This document shows positions 1 through 6,528 of a stretch of 12,698 nt of DNA, one piece after another. A program made the position numbers and the translations under genes. Source of the stretch: an uncultured Clostridia bacterium (GTDB lineage Bacteria; Bacillota; Clostridia; Christensenellales; UBA1242). Positions within the stretch are counted from its first letter, which is position 1; each line of letters opens with the position of its first letter. The notes under the pieces were generated by a model. It was not told the origin of the DNA. It searched no databases and saw nothing but the letters and a program-made list of their open reading frames with translations. The stretch covers positions 1 through 12,698 of the forward strand of contig CAMOCI010000005.1 in NCBI GenBank assembly GCA_946610635.1, read 5' to 3'.

Positions 1-67
1 TTTGTCCTTTTTCTCCCACTTTACAAATACCAGCATATTTGTTTTTATCAGTTTTGACTTTTTCCAT
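1..67 (-). CDS. AbrB/MazE/SpoVT-family DNA-binding protein, N-terminal fragment
   Basis: The reverse strand from 67 encodes 22 residues before the window edge, including the stretch KYAGICKVGEKGQ. This matches the opening of the swapped-hairpin AbrB/MazE/SpoVT DNA-binding domain, where VGEKGQIVIPKE-type sequence is the hallmark. The start is well supported: AAAAGGAGTTTGAT precedes ATG and a consensus promoter lies further upstream. Family members are dimeric transcription factors acting on AT-rich DNA, often transition-state regulators or antitoxins; which one this is cannot be told because most of the gene is missing. A perfect palindrome sits between promoter and start, suggesting autoregulation (inference). 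The family call rests on a short fragment. Confidence 0.75.
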   Translation of the reverse strand, partial: MEKVKTDKNKYAGICKVGEKGQ

Positions 68-81
68 ATCAAACTCCTTTT

Positions 82-97
82 GTATAACTAGTTATAC
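82..97. promoter_or_regulatory. 16-bp perfect palindrome, candidate operator
   Basis: GTATAACTAGTTATAC is its own reverse complement over all 16 bases. On the minus strand it lies just after the predicted transcription start (about 102) and before the ribosome binding site of the AbrB-like gene, a typical position for an autorepressor site. Related TATACTTTT half-motifs occur at 94-102 and 111-119. Operator function is inferred. Confidence 0.5.
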
Positions 98-108
98 TTT
101 TCATACTA

Positions 109-137
109 ATTATACTTTTATATGACAGCTTTGTCAA
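109..137 (-). promoter_or_regulatory. Promoter of the AbrB-like gene
   Basis: Read on the minus strand: TTGACA (137-132), a 17-nt spacer, then TATAAT (114-109). Both hexamers are exact sigma-A consensus. The predicted start is near 102, giving a leader of about 35 nt that contains the palindrome and the ribosome binding site. Confidence 0.85.
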
Positions 138-145
138 CTAATTAA

Positions 146-176
146 CAAAAAAACAACTTATCAATTATGATAAAGT
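146..176 (-). terminator. Weak intrinsic terminator after the DUF1540 gene
   Basis: On the minus strand ACTTTATCA and TGATAAGT pair with a one-base bulge, followed by TG and seven T (153-147). The stem is AT-rich and lies about 125 nt after the DUF1540 stop. The rest of the 138-301 gap is AT-rich sequence in which I see no gene. Confidence 0.35.
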
Positions 177-301
177 GTTTTCTAAAATTATTTTGCTAGT
201 TTCAAAAGCCAGTGACTATGTGCTGATTTTTTTTAAAAAAACTAAAAATACTTTTTTGTTATATTTGAGTTGTTTTTGTTTAATTAATAATCATTAATAA
301 T

Positions 302-622
302 TTATTCTTCGATAAAAGTACCACAAAAGCCTTTTTTATTGCTTTCTAAAACAGTTATGCCATTTGCATTGCATTTGCCCATCTTGTTAAACAAACAATT
401 TGCTTTGCAATCTACGCATAGTTTATCACTATGAGAGTATCCACTAATTTCTGGTGCAATTTCAAACATATCTCGGCTAACATCTTGCAAGTTGCTTGCA
501 TTTTTAGCAAAATCTCTATCATATGTTTGGCAGTCTGTGTTTTTTGCAATATGCACTTCTCTTGCAGTGCAGTTATATTTTTGATTATGTTTACAATTTG
601 TTTTATTACATCTTAAATCCAT
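302..622 (-). CDS. Cysteine-rich DUF1540-like protein with two repeats
   Basis: A 106-residue protein of unknown function. It holds two copies of a short Cys-rich unit. The first (residues 4-34) reads C-x4-C-x-HN-x4-C-x11-C and ends CQTY; the second (about 69-102) reads LCVDCKANCLFN...C...FCGTF. Spaced cysteines followed by an N, a C-x-A-x-x-I/V strand and a terminal C-x-[FY] are the pattern of DUF1540, a small presumed metal-binding domain common in Clostridia. There is no signal peptide or membrane segment, so it is probably cytoplasmic. The start is supported by TAGGAGAT 4 nt upstream of the ATG. It is divergent from rplI, with an 18-bp inverted repeat between them. The family call is from motif spacing; metal binding is inference. 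Confidence 0.75.
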   Translation of the reverse strand: MDLRCNKTNCKHNQKYNCTAREVHIAKNTDCQTYDRDFAKNASNLQDVSRDMFEIAPEISGYSHSDKLCVDCKANCLFNKMGKCNANGITVLESNKKGFCGTFIEE

Positions 623-673
623 ATCTATCTCCTATTAAAATAATATCCAATTACAAAGCAAATATTCATATTT

Positions 674-691
674 TATGTATTAGAATACATA
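674..691. promoter_or_regulatory. Inverted repeat between the DUF1540 gene and rplI
   Basis: TATGTATT-AG-AATACATA has perfect 8-bp arms and a 2-nt centre. It lies 52 nt upstream of the DUF1540 start codon and 52 nt before the rplI -35 box, so a bound repressor could act on the minus-strand gene. I do not recognise the motif as the site of a known regulator. Confidence 0.4.
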
Positions 692-742
692 GCACTATTT
701 AATGTGATGATCTTGAGAATAATTATGCTATATAAATATAAT

Positions 743-771
743 TTGACATTGTTACGTTTTGTATATATAAT
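743..771 (+). promoter_or_regulatory. Promoter of rplI and the glycosyltransferase operon
   Basis: TTGACA (743-748), 17-nt spacer, TATAAT (766-771): full consensus. The predicted start is about 778, leaving roughly 12 nt of leader with GGAGAT at 781-786. Confidence 0.85.
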
Positions 772-789
772 AAAAATATAGGAGATATT

Positions 790-1233
790 ATGAAAGTTAT
801 TTTATTAGCAGATGTAAAGGGTACTGGTAAAAAAGGAGAATTAGTTGAAGTTAGTGACGGGTTTGCGCAAAACTTTTTGATTAAGCAAAAAAAAGCAAAG
901 GTGGCAGATAACAGTGCAATCAATCAAAAACAAATGAGTGATAAAGCAAAAGAATATCACTACGAACAAGAAAAAAGTAATGCAACAGAACTTGCAAAAA
1001 AATTAAATAGTGTGGTTTTACATTTTGCAGTAAAAGCAGGTGATAATGGCAAAATATTTGGCAGTATAACAAATGCAGAAATTGCAGAGCAGTTAAAAAA
1101 AGATGGCTTTGATGTATCTAAAAAACAAATAGTTTTAGATAGCCCTATAAAATATGCAGGAAGTTATAAAGTTGAAGTTAAATTATTTACAGGTATATCG
1201 GCAAAAATTACAGTGGAGATAAAAGTTTTATAA
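790..1233 (+). CDS. rplI: 50S ribosomal protein L9
   Basis: Encodes the 147-residue L9 protein (usual length 148-150), which binds 23S rRNA near the base of the L1 stalk. The N-terminal RNA-binding domain is clear: [17 protein letters not shown], then [11 protein letters not shown] at about 21-31. Next comes the long connecting helix (about 42-75), rich in K, E, Q and A, and the C-terminal domain with GKIFGSIT at about 88-95. GGAGAT lies 3 nt before the ATG, close but usable. In most Bacillota rplI sits beside dnaB or a DHH phosphodiesterase gene; here it is followed after 13 nt by a glycosyltransferase and shares its transcript. The assignment is secure. Confidence 0.97.
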   Translation: MKVILLADVKGTGKKGELVEVSDGFAQNFLIKQKKAKVADNSAINQKQMSDKAKEYHYEQEKSNATELAKKLNSVVLHFAVKAGDNGKIFGSITNAEIAEQLKKDGFDVSKKQIVLDSPIKYAGSYKVEVKLFTGISAKITVEIKVL

Positions 1234-1246
1234 GTTGTGAGGAATA

Positions 1247-2191
1247 ATGCAAGATAAGATTGATGTTTTAGTTCCTGCATATAACGTTAAAAAATATATT
1301 AAAAACTGTTTAAATTCATTAGTAAATCAAACTTACAAAAACATAAATATCATAATTAATGAGAATGGTTCAACTGATGGCACAGAAGAAATAATTGAAG
1401 AATTTGCAAACAAATATGAAAATATAACTGTATATCATACTCCAAACGAAGGTAGTATTGGTAAGGCTAGAAATTTTTTGTTAGGTAAAATTCAATCAAA
1501 TTATTTTATGTTTTTTGATAGTGATGATTATGCAGAGCCTGAGTATATAGAAACTTTGTATAAATTATTAATTAGTAATGATGCAGACATGGCTATTTGT
1601 TCATTAAAGTGGGAAAAAGAGAACAAGCCTAAAAATGTTAAAAAAGAAAATTACAAATTAAACAAAATTGAAATTTTTGATAAAAATAATGCTATTGCAG
1701 AGTTATTATCATATAAATTATATGCTGGTGCACTAAATGGAAAGCTAATCAAAACACAAGTAGGCAAAGGTTGTAAATTTAATGATAAAATTTATCATGG
1801 AGAAGACCTTGATTTTAGCTTTAAGGTTATGCAAAATTGTAATAAAATTGTTTATACATATAAAAAATTGTATCATTATTTAATAAGACGTAATAGCATT
1901 GTAACTAGCAAATTTAATCCTAAAAAGTTAACATGTTTAACTGGCTTTAAAAATATTATTGAAAAAGTTAAAGACAATGAAGAATTGCTTGTTTGCGCAA
2001 AAGCAATGTATGCAATTGTTTCTGCTGAGTTTTTGTATTATGCATGGCGTGACAAATATAAAGATAAAGAGATAAAAGCAAGATTAAAGCAAAATATTAA
2101 ACAAAATATAAAATATGTAAAACGAAATAAAAGACTTACAAAATTTGCAAGAAGTTTGTGTTTTGTTTGGAGATTATTAATGTTACTTTGA
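1247..2191 (+). CDS. Glycosyltransferase family 2 protein (GT-A fold)
   Basis: A 314-residue inverting glycosyltransferase predicted to move a sugar from a nucleotide donor onto an envelope polysaccharide, teichoic-type polymer or glycolipid; donor and acceptor cannot be read. Motifs in order: LVPAYN at 8-13; NGSTDGT at 40-46, where the family usually has DDGSTDGT, so the first Asp is Glu-Asn here; the metal-binding DSDD at 91-94; and GEDLDF at 185-190, where the ED pair is the likely catalytic-base region. The C-terminal third is basic and may touch the membrane, but has no clear transmembrane helix. GAGGA at 1238-1242 precedes the ATG. It is the second gene of the rplI operon and is followed by a GT-4 gene. 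Confidence 0.9.
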   Translation: MQDKIDVLVPAYNVKKYIKNCLNSLVNQTYKNINIIINENGSTDGTEEIIEEFANKYENITVYHTPNEGSIGKARNFLLGKIQSNYFMFFDSDDYAEPEYIETLYKLLISNDADMAICSLKWEKENKPKNVKKENYKLNKIEIFDKNNAIAELLSYKLYAGALNGKLIKTQVGKGCKFNDKIYHGEDLDFSFKVMQNCNKIVYTYKKLYHYLIRRNSIVTSKFNPKKLTCLTGFKNIIEKVKDNEELLVCAKAMYAIVSAEFLYYAWRDKYKDKEIKARLKQNIKQNIKYVKRNKRLTKFARSLCFVWRLLMLL

Positions 2192-2228
2192 TATTTTTTA
2201 AAACAACATAATAAACAAAGGAGAAGAA

Positions 2229-3398
2229 ATGGAAGAACAAAAATTGAAAATTGCAATATTTACAGATAATTTTTTTCCAGCAGTTGGTGGCACAGAAAAT
2301 GCTGTTTATAATCTTGCAACCGCATTAACTAACTTAGGGCATAGCGTTTTGGTTGTTGCACCAAATTACAAAAATGTTGATGATAGCAAATACATATTTA
2401 AAATTTATAGAAAAAAAAGTATAAGAATTGATGCAAACAATAATTATGCATTGCCTTTTTGTAATAAAAAATTGTGGAGGACACTTGATGAATTTGCTCC
2501 TGAAATTTTGCATTGTCATAGTCAAGCAAGTATGTTAACTCTTGCAATGAAATACTCAAAAAAACATAATATTCCATTAATATCTACAATTCACACAAAA
2601 TTTAGTTATTGTTATAAAGAGTCTGCAAAACTAAATATAATAGTAAAACCAATGTTAAAAGCTATAGGTAAAAAACTTAAAAAGATAGGTTTAGTTACAA
2701 CGGTTTCTTACTCAATGAAAGATGAGTTTAAACTATATGGTTATAATGGTGATTTTAAGGTTATAAGAAATGGTTTATCAATAAAGGTTTTTGATCAAAA
2801 TGAAATTCAAAACCTTGCAAAAGAAAAATATGATATAAAAGATAGTGATAATGTCTTTATATTTGTTGGTAGAATTTCTAAAATGAAAAACATTGAGTTT
2901 ATTTTAAATTGCCTTGAAATTTTAAATAATAAAAATATTGATTTTAAAATGTTTATTGTTGGTGAAGGTGGTGAATTAAAAAATTATCAAAACTTGGCAA
3001 AACAAAAAAATTTGCTTTCAAAAGTAGTTTTTACAGGCAAGGTTACTGATAAAAAGTTATTATCATCTTTATACTTAAATTCCTGTTTAAACGTGTTTCC
3101 GTCTGTTGCAGATAATGATAGTTTAACAATAGTAGAAGCAGCAATGTACAAAACGCCTAGTATAACCATAAAAGATACTGGTTCATCAGAAAGAATAACT
3201 AATAATGTAAATGGTTTTATAGTAGAAAACAATGTGCAAGATATGGCAACTAAAATAGAAGAATTATTAAAAAACAAAGAAGTCTTGTTACAAGCAGGAG
3301 AAAATGCAAAAGCACAAATGGTTAAAAGTTGGGATGATGTAGCACAAGATTACTTAAATTTGTATTACGATTATTTAAACAAAAAAAAGACAAATTAA
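2229..3398 (+). CDS. Glycosyltransferase family 4 protein (GT-B fold)
   Basis: A 389-residue retaining glycosyltransferase. The N-terminal acceptor domain opens IAIFTDNFFPAVGGTENAV (8-26) with the Gly-rich loop; CHSQAS lies at 96-101 and IHTKF at 121-125. The C-terminal nucleotide-sugar domain shows FVGRISKMKN (212-221), VGEGGEL (244-250) and VFPSVADNDSLTIVEAA (289-305). The usual E-x7-E motif is D295-x7-E303, as in the convergent paralogue at 3395-4774. Likely acceptors are glycolipids or envelope glycans. AAAGGAG at about 2217-2223 supports the start. Gap to the GT-2 gene is 37 nt with no terminator seen, so the two are probably co-transcribed. Its last codons form half of a shared terminator hairpin. 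Confidence 0.92.
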   Translation: MEEQKLKIAIFTDNFFPAVGGTENAVYNLATALTNLGHSVLVVAPNYKNVDDSKYIFKIYRKKSIRIDANNNYALPFCNKKLWRTLDEFAPEILHCHSQASMLTLAMKYSKKHNIPLISTIHTKFSYCYKESAKLNIIVKPMLKAIGKKLKKIGLVTTVSYSMKDEFKLYGYNGDFKVIRNGLSIKVFDQNEIQNLAKEKYDIKDSDNVFIFVGRISKMKNIEFILNCLEILNNKNIDFKMFIVGEGGELKNYQNLAKQKNLLSKVVFTGKVTDKKLLSSLYLNSCLNVFPSVADNDSLTIVEAAMYKTPSITIKDTGSSERITNNVNGFIVENNVQDMATKIEELLKNKEVLLQAGENAKAQMVKSWDDVAQDYLNLYYDYLNKKKTN

Positions 3399-3411
3399 TT
3401 GTCTTTTTTTG
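3381..3411. terminator. Bidirectional terminator formed by the two overlapping gene ends
   Basis: Left arm 3382-3393 (seven A then GACAA), loop 3394-3398 (ATTAA), right arm 3399-3410 (TTGTC then seven T). The structure is symmetric, so it presents a T-tract on either strand. The plus gene stop (TAA, 3396-3398) and the minus gene stop (TTA, 3395-3397) both lie in the loop, sharing TTAA. Only two G-C pairs are present, so efficiency is uncertain. Confidence 0.65.
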
Positions 3412-4774
3412 TTTTTCTAATCCTATGTATAGTTTTTGGATACTTTGACATTTTTCTTAAAACTATCTGTTTGCTTTTAAAATCTTCCTGTTTTAATTTT
3501 GAATGTTGTTTTTGTATATTCTTAATTGTTTTGGTGTATTCATCACTTTTTTTGATTGCCTTATTTCTTGTCTTTTTTTGTTTTATTAATAGTTTATATC
3601 TTTCAAAGACTCTTTGTATAATATCATCCCAATTTACATAAATATCTCTTTGTGCATTTTGACAAACTTCTTGATAATTTTTGTCATCAGCAAAAATTTC
3701 TATAATTTTGTTGCAAAAATCTTCTATGCTGTTTTTTGAAATATAGCCATTAACATTATCTTTTATGTCGCTACTAGCAAAACTTTTTTCAATAGTTAAA
3801 GTTGGGGTTTTAAAACAGCCTGCTTCTTTTTTAACCAAACCATCAGTATCGTAAAATGATGGAAAAACAAACAAGTTTGCTCTTTTGTATAAACTGCCAA
3901 GCAGTTTTCTGTCTGTAACCTTACCTGCAAATATAACATAATTTTGTAAGTTTGACTTTTTAACATAGTCTTTATAATAATCTAATCTCAAACCATCGCC
4001 AGCAAGTAGTAGCTTAAAAGTACTATCTTTTTTATGTATCAATTTAAAAGAGTCTAGCAAAAAAGGTATGTTTTTTAAATCTATCATTCTACCAACATAT
4101 AGCAAAAGTTTATCATCTTTTGAAAGGTTATATTTTTTGTTAATGTCAATATCATATTTGTCGTAGTCTTCAATTTTAAAATCTGTTCCATTTGGCATAA
4201 CAATTGGCTTTTTTTCTAAGCCATAGCTGTAAAATAACTCTTTTGTCATTTCGTTTACAGACCAATTCTCATCACATTTGTTAAGTACACTTACTACACT
4301 TGCAAGCAAAATATCTGTTAATGCTGGTGAATTTGTTGCCTTAAAAAAATCTTGTTTAAATTGGCTATGATTTGTTGCAATAAGTGGTATTTTGTGCCTT
4401 TTGGCGTAATTTACGCCGGCTTTGCCAAGACTAAATGGTGAGTGAATATGTACAATATCTAGTTTAGAATTTTTTAACTCTTGGTTAAAAGCGGCATCAA
4501 ATGCTGGCATAGCCAAGTCATAATCTAACCCCGGTATATCTAGTTTATTACATCTAACAATTTTGTAAGGGAAGTTATCAATATAATTTTTATCTTTTGA
4601 TGCTATTGTAAATACTGTTACATTTGCATATTTTACAAGTCTTTTAGCATAGTTATCAACAACAGTAATAACGCCGTCAATCATAGGATAGTATGTATCT
4701 AAAAACAATCCAATGTTTAATTTTTTTTCTATATTATTAACATCAATTTTGTTAAACTTTTTAATTTCTTTCAT
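3395..4774 (-). CDS. Glycosyltransferase family 4 protein with basic C-terminal tail
   Basis: A 459-residue GT-B glycosyltransferase, paralogous to the convergent gene (compare AGKVTDRKLLGSLY here with TGKVTDKKLLSSLY there). Motifs: GLFLDTYYPMIDGVITVVDN at 22-41, VHIHSPFSLGKAG at 108-120, YVGRMIDLKN at 226-235, AGDGLR at 258-263, FPSFYDTDGLVKKEA at 304-318. The E-x7-E pair is D309/E317. The domain ends near 395; about 60 Lys/Arg-rich residues follow, which could bind acidic membrane lipids (inference). The likely product class is glycolipid or envelope glycan. No ribosome binding site precedes the ATG and no internal start exists before the conserved domain; TATAAT ends 6 nt upstream, so the message is predicted leaderless. 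Confidence 0.9.
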   Translation of the reverse strand: MKEIKKFNKIDVNNIEKKLNIGLFLDTYYPMIDGVITVVDNYAKRLVKYANVTVFTIASKDKNYIDNFPYKIVRCNKLDIPGLDYDLAMPAFDAAFNQELKNSKLDIVHIHSPFSLGKAGVNYAKRHKIPLIATNHSQFKQDFFKATNSPALTDILLASVVSVLNKCDENWSVNEMTKELFYSYGLEKKPIVMPNGTDFKIEDYDKYDIDINKKYNLSKDDKLLLYVGRMIDLKNIPFLLDSFKLIHKKDSTFKLLLAGDGLRLDYYKDYVKKSNLQNYVIFAGKVTDRKLLGSLYKRANLFVFPSFYDTDGLVKKEAGCFKTPTLTIEKSFASSDIKDNVNGYISKNSIEDFCNKIIEIFADDKNYQEVCQNAQRDIYVNWDDIIQRVFERYKLLIKQKKTRNKAIKKSDEYTKTIKNIQKQHSKLKQEDFKSKQIVLRKMSKYPKTIHRIRKTKKDN

Positions 4775-4780
4775 ATTGTT

Positions 4781-4808
4781 ATTATATCATAAAAAAAATA
4801 ATTTACAA
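4781..4808 (-). promoter_or_regulatory. Leaderless promoter of the second GT-4 gene
   Basis: On the minus strand: TTGTAA (4808-4803), 16-nt spacer, TGATATAAT (extended -10; hexamer 4786-4781), then AACAAT and ATG. Transcription starting 6-8 nt after the -10 would begin at or beside the A of the start codon. Confidence 0.65.
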
Positions 4809-4860
4809 TACAAATATATTTTTAAACATTTAAAATGTAATATTATTTATAAAATTGATA

Positions 4861-4889
4861 TTGACAATGCTAATGTATAATGTTATAAT
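4861..4889 (+). promoter_or_regulatory. Promoter of the small membrane protein gene
   Basis: TTGACA (4861-4866), 17-nt spacer ending in TGT, TATAAT (4884-4889). Both consensus hexamers plus an extended -10 TG at 4881-4882 suggest strong expression. Confidence 0.85.
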
Positions 4890-4914
4890 TATTTCAATTA
4901 AGGAGAGTTAAAAT

Positions 4915-5169
4915 ATGGTAGGACTTATTATTGGTTTAGTAGTTGGTGCATTTGTAATTGGGTCTATTGGATTTTTAATTTTGAATGCATCTAAAAAAGA
5001 ATCTGATGCTTACGATAAAGCTATGGATAATAGAACTCAGCAAGTTCAACAGGAACTTCAAGAAGAACAACTAGATGAAATTAAAAAAGAAGTTATTGTT
5101 GAAAAATCTAAAAAGGTTAAAAAAGAAAAAGAAGCAGAAGAAGTTCAAGAACTTACTTTAAAAAAATAA
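4915..5169 (+). CDS. Small membrane-anchored charged protein, unknown function
   Basis: An 84-residue protein I cannot assign to a family. Residues 3-24 form one hydrophobic Gly/Ile/Val-rich helix (GLIIGLVVGAFVIGSIGFLI), a transmembrane anchor with no signal-peptidase site apparent. Residues 25-84 are highly charged, with many Lys and Glu and runs such as QQVQQELQEEQ, and are probably helical or coiled-coil. The short N-terminus and Lys-rich tail suggest the tail faces the cytoplasm. It is monocistronic: full-consensus promoter, AGGAGAG at 4901-4907 about 7 nt from the ATG, and its own terminator. The strong signals argue that it is a real, well-expressed gene. The architecture resembles small scaffold-type membrane proteins, but that is only analogy. 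Confidence 0.75.
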   Translation: MVGLIIGLVVGAFVIGSIGFLILNASKKESDAYDKAMDNRTQQVQQELQEEQLDEIKKEVIVEKSKKVKKEKEAEEVQELTLKK

Positions 5170-5179
5170 TAAAAATGTT

Positions 5180-5220
5180 AAATATAAATCAAGGCAAAAT
5201 GCTTGACTTATATTTTTTTT
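5180..5220 (+). terminator. Intrinsic terminator of the small membrane protein gene
   Basis: Arms 5180-5193 and 5202-5215 pair over 14 positions with one A-C mismatch, loop 5194-5201, and the T-run continues to 5220. The right arm also contains the -35 box of the rplJ promoter. Confidence 0.8.
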
Positions 5221-5230
5221 GTGATATAAT
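5203..5230 (+). promoter_or_regulatory. Promoter of the rplJ-rplL operon
   Basis: TTGACT (5203-5208), 16-nt spacer, TATAAT (5225-5230) preceded by TGA, an extended -10. Predicted start near 5237. The -35 box lies inside the right arm of the preceding gene's terminator. Confidence 0.75.
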
Positions 5231-5236
5231 AGTGCA

Positions 5237-5366
5237 GTAATTAAATAATTTTCGTGCCAAAGACTACAAGTGAGCAATCATAAAACGATGTTATCGTTGC
5301 TTGTATAGGAACAAAAAACTATATTAAATTTTATGGTTTCTTGTGCTAGGCACAGGAAACTTTTTT
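5237..5366 (+). ncRNA. Ribosomal protein L10 leader with attenuator
   Basis: The rplJ 5' UTR folds like the Firmicutes L10 leader, a cis-regulatory element through which L10 (with L12) represses its own operon. GTGCC (5254-5258) can pair with GGCAC (5349-5353) as a closing stem. Inside, TACAAG (5265-5270) pairs with CTTGTA (5300-5305), and AACGAT (5284-5289) with ATCGTT (5293-5298), separated by an asymmetric internal loop fitting the kink-turn that L10 binds. The 3' part is an intrinsic terminator (5336-5366) sharing GCAC with the closing stem, so the two folds exclude each other. Location and architecture fit the known family; I did not run a covariance model. Confidence 0.8.
5336..5366 (+). 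terminator. Attenuator terminator inside the L10 leader
   Basis: Arms 5336-5346 and 5350-5360 form 11 continuous pairs (one G-U), with loop TAG and six T after it (5361-5366). It lies upstream of the rplJ ribosome binding site, so it controls read-through into the operon rather than ending a gene. Confidence 0.8.
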
Positions 5367-5399
5367 AGTTATATCGCATTTAAAAAGGAGGATTTTGGT

Positions 5400-5888
5400 T
5401 TGAGCGCTAATTTAGAAAACAAAAAACAACTAGTTGAAGAAATTAAAGATAAACTTTCTCGTGCAAAATCAGTTGTATTTGTTAGCTTTTTAGGTACTAA
5501 TGTTGAAAATGATACAAAGCTTAGAGCTAGTGTTAGAGAAACACAAAGTGACTACAAAGTTTACAAAAACACTTTGCTTTCAAGAGCATTAAAAGAGCTT
5601 AATATTGAAGGCGCAGATGAATATCTTAAAGGTTCAACAAGTGTTGCTATCGACTATAAAGATGAAGTTGGTATAGCAAAAGTTATCTCAGAAGCTGCAA
5701 AAGAAAATGAAAATTTGCAAATCAAGTTTGGCCTTGTTGATGGAAAAGTTGTTGATGATAAATATGTTAAACAACTTGCAAGTATCCCATCAAAAGAAGA
5801 ACTTTATGCAAAACTTGCTTTCCTTTTCAAAGCACCTATGCAAAAACTTGCTATTGGTCTTAAAGCAGTTGCAGATAAAAAAGAATAA
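5400..5888 (+). CDS. rplJ: 50S ribosomal protein L10
   Basis: Encodes L10, the stalk base protein that binds 23S rRNA and holds L7/L12 dimers. From the chosen TTG start (5400-5402) the protein is 162 residues, MSANLENKKQLVEEIKDKL..., close to the usual 165-175. GGAGG at 5387-5391 lies 8 nt upstream. An in-frame upstream GTG at 5343 would place coding sequence through the leader's terminator stem and is rejected. Family signatures are YKVYKNTLLSRAL (about 53-65), LKGSTSVAI (about 78-86), GLVDGKVVD (about 115-123) and IPSKEELYAKL (about 133-143); the C-terminal helix that binds L7/L12 follows. It is paired with rplL as usual, but rplK-rplA are not upstream and rpoB is not downstream here. Confidence 0.96.
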   Translation: MSANLENKKQLVEEIKDKLSRAKSVVFVSFLGTNVENDTKLRASVRETQSDYKVYKNTLLSRALKELNIEGADEYLKGSTSVAIDYKDEVGIAKVISEAAKENENLQIKFGLVDGKVVDDKYVKQLASIPSKEELYAKLAFLFKAPMQKLAIGLKAVADKKE

Positions 5889-5910
5889 TAACAAAAGCAG
5901 TTTTTAAAGA

Positions 5911-5954
5911 TTTGTGATTGTATTTAAAAATTGCAAAAATTTATAAATCACAAA
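5911..5954 (+). promoter_or_regulatory. Stem-loop in the rplJ-rplL intergenic region
   Basis: TTTGTGATT (5911-5919) and AATCACAAA (5946-5954) form a perfect 9-bp stem with a 26-nt loop. No T-tract follows, so it is not a terminator. It could mark an mRNA processing or stabilising site helping the higher L7/L12 output needed for 2-3 dimers per L10 (inference). Confidence 0.4.
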
Positions 5955-5985
5955 AATAAATTTAAAATAATAGGAGAAATATAAA

Positions 5986-6360
5986 ATGGCAGATTTAAAA
6001 AAATTTGTAGAAGAAGTTAAAGAACTTTCAGTTGTAGAACTTAACGAATTAGTTAAGATGATAGAAGAAGAATTTGGAGTAAGCGCAGCAGCAGTAGCAG
6101 TAGGTGCAGCTCCAGCAGCAGCAGGTGCAGCAGCAGAAGAAGAACCAACTTCAGTAACAGTTCATATGACAGCTGTTGATGCAGCACAAAAAATTCCAAC
6201 AATCAAGGTAGTAAGAGAAATTACAGGTCTTGGTCTTGGTGAAGCAAAAGCACTTTGCGACAACGTTCCTTCAGTTATTAAAGAAAATGTTGCACCAGCA
6301 GAAGGTAAAGAAATTGCTGAAAAACTTAAAGCAGTAGGCGCAACAGTAGAACTCAAATAA
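5986..6360 (+). CDS. rplL: 50S ribosomal protein L7/L12
   Basis: A 124-residue stalk protein that recruits translation GTPases. Domains: N-terminal dimerisation helices (1-31, [20 protein letters not shown]), an Ala-rich flexible hinge (about 33-51) ending in acidic residues, and the C-terminal domain (about 53-124) with [20 protein letters not shown] (73-92), whose helices contact elongation factors. The length is typical. TAGGAGAAAT about 5 nt upstream supports the ATG. Codons are markedly GCA-rich in the hinge. It is second in the rplJ operon, 97 nt after rplJ, and followed by a strong terminator. Confidence 0.98.
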   Translation: MADLKKFVEEVKELSVVELNELVKMIEEEFGVSAAAVAVGAAPAAAGAAAEEEPTSVTVHMTAVDAAQKIPTIKVVREITGLGLGEAKALCDNVPSVIKENVAPAEGKEIAEKLKAVGATVELK

Positions 6361-6383
6361 GATTTTTTAAAATGCGAAAAAAT

Positions 6384-6411
6384 GTGAGCAAGCTAATTTG
6401 CTCACTTTTTT
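6384..6411 (+). terminator. Intrinsic terminator of rplJ-rplL
   Basis: GTGAGCAA (6384-6391) and TTGCTCAC (6398-6405) form a perfect 8-bp stem with a 6-nt loop, followed by six T (6406-6411). Confidence 0.92.
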
Positions 6412-6513
6412 ATGTTAGTGTAATTTTTTGTTAAATGTTATGAGTGGTTATTATTTTTATTTTATATTAAATTTAAAAATTATTTATACTTATAATGATT
6501 TTAACTACTTTTA

Positions 6514-6522
6514 TGCTATAAT
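6514..6522 (+). promoter_or_regulatory. Leaderless extended -10 promoter of the methyltransferase gene
   Basis: TGC-TATAAT (hexamer 6517-6522) is followed by AAACTT and then ATG. No convincing -35 is seen; the TGN extension may compensate. The predicted transcription start coincides with the start codon and there is no ribosome binding site. Confidence 0.65.
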
Positions 6523-6528
6523 AAACTT

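Noticed and set aside
431..616. Plus-strand frame opposite the DUF1540 gene
   Set aside because: It is the antisense shadow of a Cys-rich gene with a good start and ribosome binding site, and has neither itself.
5343..5399. N-terminal extension of L10 from an upstream GTG
   Set aside because: It would translate the attenuator hairpin and lies before a GGAGG site with a properly spaced TTG; the leader explanation is better and the shorter protein has normal L10 length.
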